Positions 44,568-57,235 are shown, numbered from the stretch's first letter. The stretch is 64,000 bases of DNA from Petunia secreta (GCA_029990175.1 JARKIP010000042.1:1426001-1490000); one strand, 5' to 3'. Notes: generated by a model from the sequence alone, not told the origin. Numbers and translations: made by a program.

Positions 44568-46627
44568 AGCATCTCGCCTCTCATTTGAGGATAATGGAGA
44601 AGACTGAAAATAGACCTTCAGGACCTTTTTCTCTGTTTCTCTCCTCAACTTTTTTCTATGAAAGCATAATACTCTTTCCTTCTCTCTTTTCCTTCTTTTA
44701 TTAGAATCCTGTTTGTTTTCATTAGTTGCAAAAACAGAAAAAGCCTATTCTGGATACAATTCTAAGATCAATATTACTCTGGTTCTTGGTTTCCTTTTGT
44801 CATTATTTGTTCCCAAGGTATGTGACTTGAACTACATGAATGATGTTCTAAATAGATAGTCCTTATGTCCAATTGTTGGTTTCTACTTTTGCTTGAAAAC
44901 TGTTGTGCTTATTTATTGCTTGGGCCTTCCTTTGGCCACGCTCTAACCCTTTTTGCATGCTCTATTAGGATGGTTAACATGCCATACCAGTTTTAAGAAT
45001 GTTACAGGTTGCGATCAACCCCAGGGTTAAACTAATGATCCGGTATACATTGGCTATGCAAACTTGATGAACTGGGCAGCCCATTTGAGTGCACACATGG
45101 CACTAATCTCTTTCTTTCTTTTTTTTTTTTTTTTTGTTAATCCCATAGACCCCAATATTTGTGCATTTATTAGGATTCCTGGCCTGTACTAAGCACCGTA
45201 AGGTGCAAGTTAATATTTAGGACAGCTGTGCCAATCCATGGTGTTGCTAAGTGCAGCAAATTGGCTATAGCAGGGGCCATTTCTAACCCTACTCTTTATT
45301 TTGGTGTGTTGAGGCATAAAACAGGTTTACTTGTGCAAGTCGTAGAATCTGGGTACTAAAAACTGAAAATATGACAAACTTTTAAAATCAGATTATAGCA
45401 GGGGTTGTTACTGCAAAATATCAGAGCAAGCATTAAAATCGCAGTACATGCTGAAAACTGGCTTATTTGTGCAAATATTAAAACTGGAAAATTGCAGCAG
45501 TGTCGAACACGTTTAAAACCGAAAGTTCAATATTTATCTAGACTATTTATGCAAATTTTATGCGCTGGAATTAAACTATATTAGTTTAGAGGCTAAAAAT
45601 GCAAGACTGCTTTAAAACTGGATTACTTCTGCAAATCTTATATTCTGGAAACGTAACTTGTAGTAGCTGACTTTGAATTTAATTTGATGTCTTTTTCTAA
45701 GTTTAATTTGGAGGCTTCAATTTGAAATTTCTTTTGTTACTTACCATTACATGTTTTATATTTTGTTTTGTGTGATAACATAACCGTTATTACTTGCAAC
45801 GCCTAGCTCGAGTCTAGATTGGGGCACTTAATAAACTTAGGGGTCTAGATATTTATATTAGTAGTCTCAATGGCCTCCGAGACATTAAGTAGGACGCTAG
45901 CCAAGCTTTAGGCCGTAAAATATTAGCATTGTGTTTTAGTCAAATATTTAAAGAGGGTATGAGGGCTAAGGAAATTAAGCCCCTCGGATATGATGGAAAT
46001 TGCCCGAACTATATGATAGTGGATTCTAAAATTATCTTCTCTGATAAGAGCCGGGTTCTGATCCGAATAAGATAATAAACCTAGGGTCTTTTATTAGTTA
46101 ATTTGTGTTAATTTTTCAATCCACGGCTATATACGTAGTATATTTATTATCCAACTCTATTTTTGTAAACTATATTAAGTTGTTTGTGTAATTCAATTTT
46201 AGATTAGAAGACCTATGGAGATTTTGACCTTTCTTTAAGGATTAGACTAGTTTTAGGCTGGAATTTGAAATTGCGACTTTAGACTTAGAATACTTATTTA
46301 ATATATCTCAACTTATTTATGTTCTTTGACTTATTTTATATACCTTATTCACATTTTATCCCTTTAGCATGACTTAAACCCAATATAGAAATCGGCTGGG
46401 AACCACATTTGTGGAACTTAGGAGGTGCCTAACCCCTTCATTCTAGGTTAACTTGAACACTTACCCGAATATCTGATCAGTAGACCAACCCAGAGTTATT
46501 TTCTTTAAATTTAAATAGATAGGTGACCTAATACGCCTAGATAAATTTATTAGGTGGCGACTTCAAACTCTAACTTCAAACGGGTTACCCAAGTCGGAAA
46601 CCACTTACTTTAAAGTGGGGTGCGACA

Positions 46628-46632
46628 GCAAG
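46628..46632 (+). repeat. Target-site duplication of solo LTR, right (GCAAG)
   Basis: Identical to 42600-42604; O3 continues directly afterwards with TACCTACATAATTAGAGT, matching O1 TACCCACACAATCAGAGT. Confidence 0.92.
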
Positions 46633-47207
46633 TACCTACATAATTAGAGTAATCAAAATGTCCAATCATCACACTAAAAAACGAATGCTGATTCAAGCCA
46701 ATACATTGGTGTTCAGCACAATGCAACCTCTTTGTTTCGATTAATGAATCTTTCATTGAGAGCAGATCTTTCCACATAAACATAAGACTCGTAGGCACTA
46801 CTACAATATGGCGATCTATCAAAGGCAATAAACTGGGGCAAAATTTTTTAGGACTCCCTCAAAAATTCCAAAAGATGCAAGCCGACACTGGGGCAGAATT
46901 TTGAGGTTGACACCAAAGACCCAAAGATGCAATAAAATGACAATCAGCGTGACAGTGCCCCAGGAAATACCATACGAACGGTAACATCATTCTATATTTT
47001 AGCACTTCACTTTACTTTTGTTCGTAGGGTACACAGCCCGACATGACAGGCAAACATCTCATGACGAGAGACAGTAGCAGCGCTGACGAGCACATAGGTT
47101 CTCACAATGAGAAGGCAGTACATCTCACAGTGAGAGGCAGTAGCAGTAGGTTCTCATTACGAGGAGGTAGTTGCAGTGCTGACGAGTACATAGGTTCTCA
47201 TTACGAT
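46633..47207 (+). other. O3 3' non-coding region, second part, with tandem repeats
   Basis: Continues O1 13856-14660, including decayed forms of the duplicated CTGGGGCA palindrome. From about 47050 it has its own array of AGGTTCTCA-TACGA and CAGTAGCAGCGCTGACGAGCA units. It ends at 47207 where integrase sequence starts; the O3 3' LTR is missing. Confidence 0.75.
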
Positions 47208-48077
47208 TATCTCTGATCGAGGCTCGCAGTTCACTTCTCAGTTTTGGTAGGCTTTTCAGCGAGAGTTGGGTACTCAGGTCCAACTTGTACCGTATTTCAT
47301 CCGCAGACTGATGGACAGTCAGAGCGGACTATTCAGATCTTGGAGGATATGTTGAGAGCATGTGCCTTGGATTTTGGCGGTCATTGGGATGATCATTTGG
47401 CTCTTGCAGAGTTTGCTTATAATAACAGTTATCAATCTTCCATTCAGATGGCGCCGTTCGAGGCATTATATGGTCGCTGATGTCGATCTCCAGTTGGTTG
47501 GTTTGAGTCTCGAGATGTTGAGGTGTTGGGTCCTGATATTGTACGTCAGACTTTGGATACGGTTCGTCTCATTCAAGATCGTCTTCAAACTTCTCAGAGT
47601 AGGCAAATATCATACTCGAACAAGAGAAGCCGAGAGTTGGTATTTAAGGAAGGTGATATGATTTTCTTGAAGGTGTCACCAATGCGGGGTGTGAAGAGAT
47701 TTGGGGGGAAGGGCAAGTTGAGCCCTAGGTTCTTTGGTCCTTTTAAGATTGTGAAGCATATTGGTGAGGTTTCTTATCGACTTGCATTGCCAGATTCTAT
47801 GCATGTTCATCCCGTTTTTCATGTTTCTATGTTCTGGAAGTGTGTTCGAGATCCCACTCATGTCATAAAGGTGGACCTAGTTCAACTAGATGTGAACTTA
47901 GCTTATGAAGAAGTTCCAGTTGCTATTGTAGGAAGAGACACCCGAAAGTTGAGGTCTAAAGAGATTCCATTAGTAAAAGTGCGATGGCATAACCGTCCCC
48001 ATGATGAGGATACTTGGGAGATTGAGTCGAGCATGCGGGATAGATATCCCCACTTGTTTGAAGCATCAGGTAAGTAA
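47208..48077 (+). pseudogene. G2 integrase C-terminal part with chromodomain
   Basis: Starts at ISDRGSQFTSQFW (second catalytic Asp), then a frameshift near 47240-47290, then VFHPQTDGQSERTIQILEDMLR (with the catalytic Glu), and a TGA at 47478-47480 after LYGR in place of an Arg codon. The continuing 184-aa frame (47523-48077) carries the GPF-type module (GKGKLSPRFFGPFKIV, YRLALP) and a C-terminal chromodomain (LVKVRWHNRPHDEDTWE), marking a Tekay/Del-like chromovirus. Chromodomains steer integration to heterochromatin. The preceding integrase half is at 27762-28234. Confidence 0.9.
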
Positions 48078-48431
48078 ATTTTAAAGTCCTTGCATTTAAA
48101 TTTCTCTTATTAATTATGAGTTATAGCATGTTTACCTCCTTGTCGGAGCGGTTGAGATTATCTTGAGCTTTGTTTGGTGCCTATGCATGGCTTATTATAT
48201 TGTATCTGGTGGTTGTTGGTATTTGAGACAGAAATTATTTTTGGATAGTCCAATTTACAAAGGAAACTCTGGCGAATTTTTTGTAAATTTTGGGACTTAG
48301 CCAAATTTTGAGTATAGATGAAGTTGGTTGTGAGTGGTAGATGTGTTAGTGTTGGATGCGTGTGTATAGATTGATTGTTGGTTTTGGGTGGAACAAGTTC
48401 GAGGACGAACTTGTGTTTAAGTGGAGGAGAA
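48078..48431 (+). other. G2 3' untranslated region and polypurine tract
   Basis: 350 bp between the end of pol and the LTR, closing with GTTCGAGGACGAACTTGTG and the tract AAGTGGAGGAGAA (48418-48430), the standard Tekay/Del 3' end. Confidence 0.8.
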
Positions 48432-50290
48432 TGTAACACCCCAATATTTTAAAATAATTAATTAAGTTATTTTATTTAAAATTAAATTGGAGAAAAAGCT
48501 AAATAAATTAATTAGAGGACTTTTGGACAAATGAATAGTTTCTTATACTAGTTGGACCCCCATAAATGTACCAGTTAAAAGTGGTGGGCTAGGCCCACAT
48601 CTCTATTATAGCCCATATTGTAAAGCTTAAAGGATTAAAAAGGAGTAGAAATAAAATGACTTAAATAGGTTAACTTAGAAAATAAAAATGGAAAAGGGGG
48701 GGGGGGGGGGTGATGGCGGCTTGGGGATTTCAAGCGTAGTTTTAGCAATTCAATCTTCTGAGTAAGATTCCTACGAGGTATGTAAATTTTCTCTCATCTT
48801 CATTTATTAAGCAACATTTACAATAATAATATTATTATAGATATGGGTAGTGATTGTGTTATTACTTATATAATAATTAGGTAATGATTAAGGGAGCATA
48901 ATGATTGATCAATGATAAGGGAAATTGGTTCCCAAAGCTTGGATTTAAGCTTCTGTTTACGAAACAGAGTACTGGTAGCTTTTGGTTTAGCTTATTTGTT
49001 TTCTTTCTTTTTTTGTATTGAAACTTCTAATCTTCCTCTAATGATTATCATTATTTGAAGACGAGCACTGCAATATTAGACTATTAGTGAAACTTTAGTT
49101 TGGATTTTGGTATTATGACGAGTCTTACATTTTTTTTCATGAGTTTGAACCATGAAAAAATGAGACTTTAGACATAAACCTTATAGTACTAATTAGTCAA
49201 TTTGAGGTCTAAATGAGATCAAGTTGGAACCTTGAATATGTGTATGGCTCGTTAGTTTATGGGTAACTCAAAAATATCATTGATTTTGTGATTTGATCAG
49301 GTAGGCTCGGGGTTAACTTTTAAGTGGGTTTTCTTAATCCTTTTAGCTTAAGGTTTGGAAAATTTAACCATAGCTTTGGTATTGATTGTATTCTATTGCT
49401 TTATTAGAGCGAGAACTCTTGAAAGAGATTCGAACAAGGAAAACCATTATTGAGTAGCTAGTGAGCTTCGGGACGAGGTAAGTGTATTTCTCTTTCTTGG
49501 TGGACTTGCTCCACACCCTATGTATCATATATACTTCTATACATCTTATTGTGGTACGATGTAGTTCCGTACATATTATTGAGGCACGATGTAGTTCCGT
49601 GCATATTATTGTGGTACGATGTAGTTCCATATATATTACTGACGTATGATGTAGTTCTGTACGTATTATCATAGCACGATGTAGTTCCGTGCATATTGTT
49701 GTAGTATGACATAGTTATGTATTTATTCCCGAGTTACAATGAAAGTGTCGTGGTACTTGATGATGGAATATGAATATTATTTGATAGTTAATTGAGCGGT
49801 TCTCTTTACTTTTGATTATCTTTGAGTTATTTTGCCTTGTTTGCTAGTTTACTTGGAGCCCCTTCCCCGCTTATTGAGTCAGTCGACTCACCCCTTCCCT
49901 TTTTCTTTGTTGGCTTATTTATGTCTTATAGATTCGACGCCATTTACTAGTGGACATCGAGGTTGACCCAGTTGGAGAATCTCTCTATTAGCGGTGAGCC
50001 GACCCTTCGTCCGTGGTGGCCACCTATATAGTTTATATTCTCTTTGATATATTTCTAAAATTTTGGAGCTGTATAACTTATTCGACAGTCTTAGATGTTC
50101 GTGATTCGGGGAGTACTTAAACCTTTTGTTGTTGGGATAATTCTACTTTCCTTACTTCTTTTGTGGGTTGTTATTGAAATATTTATACATTTCATAGTAA
50201 AGTTTATACTAATTATTCGCAATCAAGTGAGTTCGCCCGACATGGTTAGTTGGGTGCCCTCACGACCTATTCGGATTTTGGGTCGTGAGA
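48432..50290 (+). mobile_element. G2 3' LTR
   Basis: 1.86 kb, TGTAACACCCC to GGTCGTGAGA; the terminal CA has become GA. Partner of 32037-33898. Contains a G run at 48697-48712 and the ~30 bp array at 49540-49710. Followed by ATAAA (50291-50295), the target duplication matching the complement of TTTAT at 33899-33903. Confidence 0.9.
49540..49710 (+). repeat. ~30-bp tandem array in G2 3' LTR
   Basis: Units of ACGATGTAGTTCCGTACATA and variants, five to six copies, complementary to the array at 32626-32800. Confidence 0.9.
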
Positions 50291-50303
50291 ATAAATTCTT
50301 ACA
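50291..50303 (-). mobile_element. C1 3' LTR, first 13 bp
   Basis: ATAAATTCTTACA, the complement of TGTAAGAATTTAT, the C1 LTR start, ahead of the polypurine tract complement (TCTTCCACTTGGAC, 50305-50318). The rest of this LTR is at 33899-34347, displaced with the G2 piece. Confidence 0.8.
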
Positions 50304-53300
50304 ATCTTCCACTTGGACTACACATATATACATATATCCTTATAATTATATATCACCTTATGAGCTCCAAATATTTGCTATCATAAACTGAAGTACCTCT
50401 AAACAATCTCGTCCATCAATCATGTCAACATAGAACCAAGGCGACTTTCGCTGCATTTATATCGCAACTAAACCTTCCTTAATTACGTATACCAACATAA
50501 CCAAATGACATAGATCAAGTATGGATGTGTAGCGTGGAAATTACATGTAATGTGATCTAGACATGCCTATTTCCAACTGATCCAACCGAAAAATAAGTCA
50601 GAGTGGAAACTCAACCGAATACCTTATTTCTGCAGAAATTTTCTTAGAATATCCACAAACTGAAACTGTAAACCTGAAACCATAAACCGAAAACTGAAGT
50701 ATGTCTATCAAAAGAACATTGAAAGGTTACAAACTCCCACTGAAACTGAATATCCTTAACTCACATGCAACCTCTATGAGCACCGTGCTCATGAAAAGCC
50801 TTCGGTGATAGTCCCTTAGTATATGGATCCACAATATGGAAATTGTTATATTATGTTCTATAGACACCTGATCACTCTAAACTCTAACTTTAACAACCAG
50901 GAACTTTATGTCAATGTGCTTTGACTTTACTGAACTCCTGTTGTTATTGGGATATGAGACTGCTAACTTATTGTCACAAAATAACCTTAGTGTCTTTCAA
51001 CTTTATCCTTAATTCGCAGCTCAGTGACAATATTCTGCAGTCTTATTCCATAACTTTAATGCCTTATAATGCACCATAAACTTTACTGTCATGGTGAAAT
51101 GAGTTGTGAATGTAAATTGCACACTCTTCCTGACATAACTCATCAATCAAATATACAAATATAGCCTTTGCACTATCTTGGCATCTAGTAAAGTCGGTAT
51201 CTGAATACTTTAACCTTTCCGACTTCTAATATATGAGGTTAAAATAATTTGTTCTCAGTAAATACAACTTGAACTTTTGGCTGCTTCTTAATTATTTATA
51301 TTAGAATCACTCAAATATATGCCTAATATCCCAATAATACAAACAATATTTGAATGCGTACAAATCAGAGTATACATTAGTTTTCTAATAGCTAAACTAT
51401 AAGAAAACTTTTGAACTTCGTTAGCTTGAAATTATTCTTAAGAAAATTATTTGACACTGAACCTTTCTCCTTTAGCAGTTGGGGTATCATCTAATTTACA
51501 ATCTTGCATATTAAAACTTTAATACCTTTTCAATATAGGCTTTTGTGATGATCCAAAAGTTTCTTGAGAGTAATCTCAATGTATCTGAATCCTTATTCAA
51601 AACTTGCATCCCCAAGATATTTTATCTCAAAATTTTTAATGAAAAGTATCTTGGTCTTACACAACAAGCTTATATCGTATGAACCAAGAAATATATCATA
51701 GACATACAAAATCAAAAAAATATGCTTACTTCCACCGACCTTGTGGCATACAAAATAATCATCAACATTTATCTCGAAACCAAATGAGACAATAACATAA
51801 TGAAATTTTTTACACCATTGATAAGACGCTTGTTTAAACCCATAGATGAATTTCCTTAATTTGCAAATCATTGACTTTGCATTATAAAACACAAAGTTTT
51901 CTAGTTGCACCTTTGTTCATCAAAATAACCATTGAGAACAACAATATTGTATCCATCTATGTAGCTTAATATCAAAATGTTAGATTAATGCCATTATAGT
52001 CCTGAAAGAGTCTTTAAATGAAACCGAAAAAGAAAGTCTCTTTATATTGATGCCTTCTTATTTCTAAGTGAAGCCTTTAACGATAGATGTGCCTTATACC
52101 TATCTATGTTGCCTTTCGAATTCCTTTTGGTTATAAATATCCATTTTCAACCAATGAGCTTCGCAGATTCAGCCAACTGGACAAGGTCTCGCACATCATT
52201 GTCCTTTTATGTGCTTCATCTTTTTATTCATGGAATCAATATACCTCTGCGAGTCAGAACTTATCATGGCTTGACAGAAACTGATTAAATCATCTTTCAT
52301 CATTCGAATGACAACTTTATGTTCTTAGAGAAACACAATATAATTATCTTAAATTGCACTTCTCTATATATATCTTTTTAATGGCATTGGTTCTTGAGGT
52401 TGTAGAGTTTGTTCTCTGGGAATAACTTTTTGAACATTAAGTTCAATGATATTGCCTTGATCAGGAGTTGCTTCTTGAACTATCTCAGGTATAGAAAACT
52501 GTTCCTAAGCATAGTCAATAGAAATCTAAGGAATATCAACATATTCCTTTTCCAAGACAATGTCTTTTATTCTTTCTTCCCCCAAACTCAACATCATAAA
52601 AGAACAGTACATTATTCGCCTCATAATAGTGTTAGCCTTGGGATCCTAAAACTTGTAACCCCTGAACTTTTTAGAGTATCCAATAACATAGCAACTGAAA
52701 GTTTCTTTGTCCAGTTTCATTTCTTTTGGCCTAGAGGACGTTGCCTCAGCTGGAAATCCCTCAATGTGTAAATACTTTAAACAAGACCAATTTTTATCCA
52801 AAACACATAAAGGATCTTTTCAATTGCTTTTAGTTGGAATTCTATTAAGTATATATGTTTCAGCTTTTAATGAATTAGATAAAGATAGCCATATCTTGAA
52901 AAGTTATATATGAACATTATGAGATATAATTGACCATTCTAAGAAACTGTAGAGAATGGTCTACAAATACCTAATCTATAAAAGTTGTTAGACGTATAAT
53001 TTCTTGTTGGCTTCAAATCTCTTAACATTTGTTTGTTTCCTTTTATGCGATTTACACATATATTAAATTCTAGATAAAAAATTACAGGTTCGAGAATGTC
53101 GTTGGACACAAATATCTTATTTTCCTTTTGGAAATAGGACCTATTATGTTGTGTCATATTGAAGCAAAATCTCACCAGTTATAATAAACATGCAAGAATT
53201 ATTTAGATGAATTGACTATATATAAGAAAACTTTAGATTATTGTAACCTCATAAAGAACCCGGACCAACCAATTTTGAATTATGAGAGAAACAATATTTT

Positions 53301-54409
53301 TATATCAAATGAACAATAACCAAATTTGTCCAACCTTGAAATAAAAATCATATTCCGTCTAAAGAAATAGACAACATAAGTCTCACTCAAATTCAAATAT
53401 AAACTTGGTCTTAACAATAATCTAAGAGTTTCAATAGCTCCAACCTTAACCGAGTTGTCGCTACCACCATAAATGTATCTTTTACCATCATTAGGCTTTC
53501 GAAAATTCATACATCCTTGCATAGACACACTGATGTGAGGTGTTATACAATCTATCAACAATGTGGGTCTTGGTACGAAAGCCAGATTAACCTCATAACA
53601 AACAAAGTTCAGAAGAATATTATTACGATTGTAGCCTCACATAAGAAACAACAATCCCAATTAATTTTGTATATTATTGTTTCTTTCGTGTTACCGTAAC
53701 TGCAACTTCCTTATTAGGCATAGTGCCCGAAATATTTCTGGAATGACTAACTTCATGATTATCATAGACACGCGATTCGATCTCTCCCACCGTTCCATCT
53801 CCCTCCTTCTGTAAGAGGTACTATTATCCGTAAGAGGTGGTAGATAATCTATCTTCAACACAATGTCAAGATTCATTACTCTAAGAACTATTAAGGTTCT
53901 CTTGACATGATTTTGAAGTTAGTTCCATTTAACTTAAGAATTGAGTTGATGTTAGGCAGTAAATCTTGCATGAGTAATTTTAGCTTAATCAGAGAACAAC
54001 CCAATAGCGAAATAAGCTCACATAAGACTTAAACCGTATTGAAAATAAATTTGAATAAAGGGTAAACCCCATCTCAAGATACCCGGAACTCCATTAATAT
54101 TTTATCTTTGGATAAAATATTAACTTGTAAGTGATATCTTGGTAGTAATCAAACACTGATAATAAAGAACATGTCGTATAGTAAATCTTCCTTTGGGCCG
54201 ATTTACCATTCACACGTAAGACCAAATAATTATCACGTGTTTATTACAACAAAAAATACACATGCAATTCTGTTAAACATTGACCTTCCTCTGGGCCGAT
54301 CAATATTCACATAGATTATAAGCGCACGACCTTTTATATTTCAAAACAAATAAATCTCTACAAGAGAGGTCACTTTGGCGACATCAAGTTTCAATTTACT
54401 TATCTCAAA

Positions 54410-54507
<98 letters not shown>

Positions 54508-55354
54508 CCAATATCCAAATTTAAATTCACCAAATTGGAATATATAAATATTCAAGCCAAACTAAATAATGGTGGGCCTGAAACTTAAATTACACAATAA
54601 AAACTTGAAAAACTGCCAGTATATATATAACTTTTAATCAGTGAATTCACCCAAAGTAAAAACTAACTCAAAGAACTAATTAACCTTTCTGGCAGCAAAT
54701 TCCTTAGTGAGAACTCCTTGCTTTATAAAGTTTCACGCTGCAAAGAAAAAAAAAACTTTGCCCCCTTTTTTCTTAGCCCTTTCCTTTTATGAGTTGTTAT
54801 TAAACCAAAACTTAAATGAAACAATTAAACAACTAAATCAAATGGAAAGGCACCTCAATAACCTCTTCTAACAGCTAACTCACTAAAGGAGGTCAATACT
54901 TCCAAAACCTTATAGTACGTAACAGCATTGTGCCTTTGCAGCGTCCACCGTCCAATTATACCTTTCGCCTTTTTTTTAAATACTTGAATAAAATAATATA
55001 AATCAGAGGAAAATAAAATAAAGTTATGAACCCAACACTAATAGGTCTTCAACAGAATCCCAAAGGCCTTTAAAGTTAACCATACGTTGTTGCATGGCTT
55101 AACATAAAAGAATCCACCAATTTATGTTCTTCTATTTTTGATTCCTATGACCTTACATAAAATAGAATAATAAATTGATGTACACTAGCCAGCCAAGTTG
55201 AAGCTGCTACTAACATTTTCTTTCAGAGTTTGTGATGTTGCTAAGGCGGTGCTACCTTTTTTTGTTTTCTTAAAACAAAAATTTTCTTTCTCATATACTT
55301 TTTACAGAAATATATATCTCAATGATCCGATATGATGTAGGCTCTGATACCACT
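50304..55354 (-). pseudogene. C1 copia internal region (minus copy), degenerate
   Basis: 5 kb internal region read on the minus strand from a primer-binding site complement at 55340-55352 (GGCTCTGATACCA) to the polypurine tract near 50305. RNase H text (RSRKVKVFRYR) lies at about 51180-51230 and the RT core at 51593-51910, a 105-aa open frame almost identical to 35067-35384, preceded by RT start text near 52080-52210 (KWIFITKRNSKGNIDRYKAH). The region 52400-55300, where integrase and gag should be, has many stops and no motif I can name. Contains a long AT run at 54415-54507. Confidence 0.75.
54415..54507. repeat. (AT)n microsatellite
   Basis: About 45 AT units with one interruption. Confidence 0.95.
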
Positions 55355-55615
55355 TGTTAGAACTAGATTGTAGATTAAACTACAATTACTCCAGGACCTA
55401 TCAAGTCAAATCATCAAGAATTAAAATACTAGATGCGGAAGCGTACCTGAATCCATAGCAATGATTGTGACTCTTCAGTTTCACAGTCTTTGGTCTTCCA
55501 AACTATTACGTGGGTCACTCTCTCTTTCACTGACGATAGGATATCAGTAAAGGAAACCCTACATCTGATTTGGAGACCATAACCCTATTTATATTTGTAC
55601 ACACTTTATGTATTT
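55355..55615 (-). mobile_element. C1 5' LTR (type A), outer part missing
   Basis: Element-strand end CTAACA at 55355, then the complement of the type A LTR up to the ATACATAAAGTGTG block, where it changes to plus-strand C1 sequence. About 190 bp of the LTR start are lost. Confidence 0.8.
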
Positions 55616-55712
55616 AGAGGTACTTCAGATTATGATAGCAAATATTTTGAGCTCATAAGGTGATATACAATTATAAGGCTATGTGTATATATGTGTAGTC
55701 GAGGTGGGATAC
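55616..55712 (+). mobile_element. C1 3'-end fragment with polypurine tract (plus copy)
   Basis: AGAGGTACTTCAGATTATG.. to GAGGTGGGATAC matches the reverse complement of 50306-50395, i.e. the last bases of a C1 internal region in the opposite orientation. Joined head-on to the minus-strand LTR at ~55615. Confidence 0.75.
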
Positions 55713-56167
55713 TGTAAGAATTTATGGACTTACACATACATATGAATCAATAGGAATTGTATGTTGACTGCTATCATTAAAGGTTTGCCCAATTAAAGTG
55801 ATCTGCTAAAGTTTAAAGTTGACGGGCCTAATTAAATACCTCATAAAGTATGAGTCTTATGTGTAGATACCCGGATATATATTCTAATTAAATGATGGGC
55901 TTAATTAGAATTACCTAAAGTGTGTGCAACTATAAATAGGGTTATGTTCCCCAAACCAACGTGGGGTTTCTTTTCTAATGTCCCATCGTTGGAAGAGTGA
56001 CAGCCACCTCACGTAATGGTTAGGAAGACCTAACCGCAGTAACGGCAGGACTTCATCAGTTCCTAAAGATTCAGGTACGCTTCCTCAATCTAGTATTATT
56101 ATTCCTGATGATTTGACATAATAAGTCCTAAGGTAATTGTAGTTTAATCTACAATTTAGGTCTAACA
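55713..56167 (+). mobile_element. C1 copia LTR (type B), complete
   Basis: 455 bp, TGTAAGAATTTATGG to GTCTAACA, with TATA box TATAAATAG at 55931-55939. It shows the uninterrupted site into which G2 inserted in the sister LTR. Followed by a primer-binding site (GTGGTATCAAATGCC, 56169-56183) and ~80 bp of internal C1 text before similarity fades. Confidence 0.85.
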
Positions 56168-56259
56168 AGTGGTATCAAATGCCTGTATTATGTTGTATCA
56201 TTGAGATAATTTTCAAGAAATATATAAATTTATAGATGCCGATGTAAGGCACAAAGATT

Positions 56260-56630
56260 TGGATTGTAGGGAGTAGGCTCTCCCTGGTTTCTGCCATAAA
56301 AGTAAAACTCAGTAAGAAGTTTTAAAGTACTAAAATTTATTTTCTGTATGAGAAATACCTTCGGCACTTATGTTGTTTTGGGTTATATAGATCATTCCAT
56401 CAAGTAGCTATATGGCGTGGCTGCGTATCACAAAGTGAAATTCTTTTTATAATTTTAAAGGATTTGATTTGTGATTGTTCACAAGTTCTGTCTAAGAAAA
56501 GTAAAATAAAAATAGTAACACATAAACAAGTTGTTTCTACTGTCGCTCTTGTGGCATTAAGGATTTGGATGAGATGTGATGCAAACAAAGACACAAATTT
56601 CATAATGTACCCAAAAAATGGTGCTCCCTT

Positions 56631-56661
<31 letters not shown>

Positions 56662-57043
56662 GCGCGCGTTTTTACATACGGTCTATGTACATTTACATAT
56701 TCCGCGTCGAGTTCAATGGGCGCTCGAGCACCGATCAGACCATGTGGGTCTGCCCCTGATCCTAGGTCATAGAGGCATGACATATTACCTGGTTATGGAC
56801 CACAATTTATATATAGATAGATAGATAAATAGAATTTTTGTTTTGTTTTGAGAACATTTTCACTATGCATTCTGCTTGTGACAGCTCTATTTGGCATTGA
56901 GAAGTGATAGTTTTTAGTTCTTCGTCCAATCCATACCACCCAAAAAAAAAAATCCCTCCACTGCCCCTCGCCCCCCCCCCCCCCACCCACCAAAAAAAAA
57001 AACTTCGCAGCGCCAAAAGAATGAAAAGAAATCTGAAGTTCTA
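56260..57043. other. Unassigned AT-rich DNA with microsatellite
   Basis: Contains a TA/CA/CG microsatellite at 56631-56668 and C and A runs at about 56940-57000. Open frames (up to 127 aa on the minus strand) contain the microsatellite and no recognisable domain. Nothing else seen. Confidence 0.5.
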
Positions 57044-57235
57044 AGCCCTCGTTTGGAGATAGTTTTTGGGGTCCTTTTTTGGGGATTTTTTTGGGATATC
57101 AAATCCCAAATTCCCAGTTTTTGGGAAACGCCCTCACAAACTTCAAATTTTTGTCCAAGTAAAATGTATGTCCAAACAAAATTTCAACTTCCCAAGTTCC
57201 AAATTCCAAATCCCAAATCATGTCCAAACGGGGCT
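57044..57235. mobile_element. MITE, ~190 bp, hAT-like ends
   Basis: Inverted terminal sequences AGCCCTCGTTTGGA at the left and TCCAAACGGGGCT at the right, with imperfect complementarity inside (GGGATATCAAATCCC; CCAAATCCCAAATCATG). Size and lack of coding fit a MITE. A clear target duplication could not be read, so the superfamily is uncertain. Confidence 0.6.

Larger units (their letters stand above)
42605..46627 (+). mobile_element. Solo LTR of a second Ogre/Tat-like family (4.0 kb)
   Basis: TGTTGACACC..GGTGCGACA with 5 bp target duplications and no internal region, so it arose by recombination between two LTRs. It shares its first ~25 bases and its tail (GGAACC/CCACATTTG, AATACGCCTAGATAAA, TGGCGACTTC) with the O1 LTR but is longer and otherwise mostly different, so it represents another family. 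It has a TATA box at 44559-44567, a 66 bp tandem duplication (44225-44356) and a T run at about 45118-45136. Open frames inside are short and not considered genes. Confidence 0.9.

Noticed and set aside
49364..49712. Repeated TELHRTT-type proteins (also 32630-32962)
   Set aside because: Translation of the ~30 bp LTR array.
56400..56783. 127-aa minus-strand frame
   Set aside because: Spans a TA/CA microsatellite and is paralleled by open frames on the other strand; no domain.
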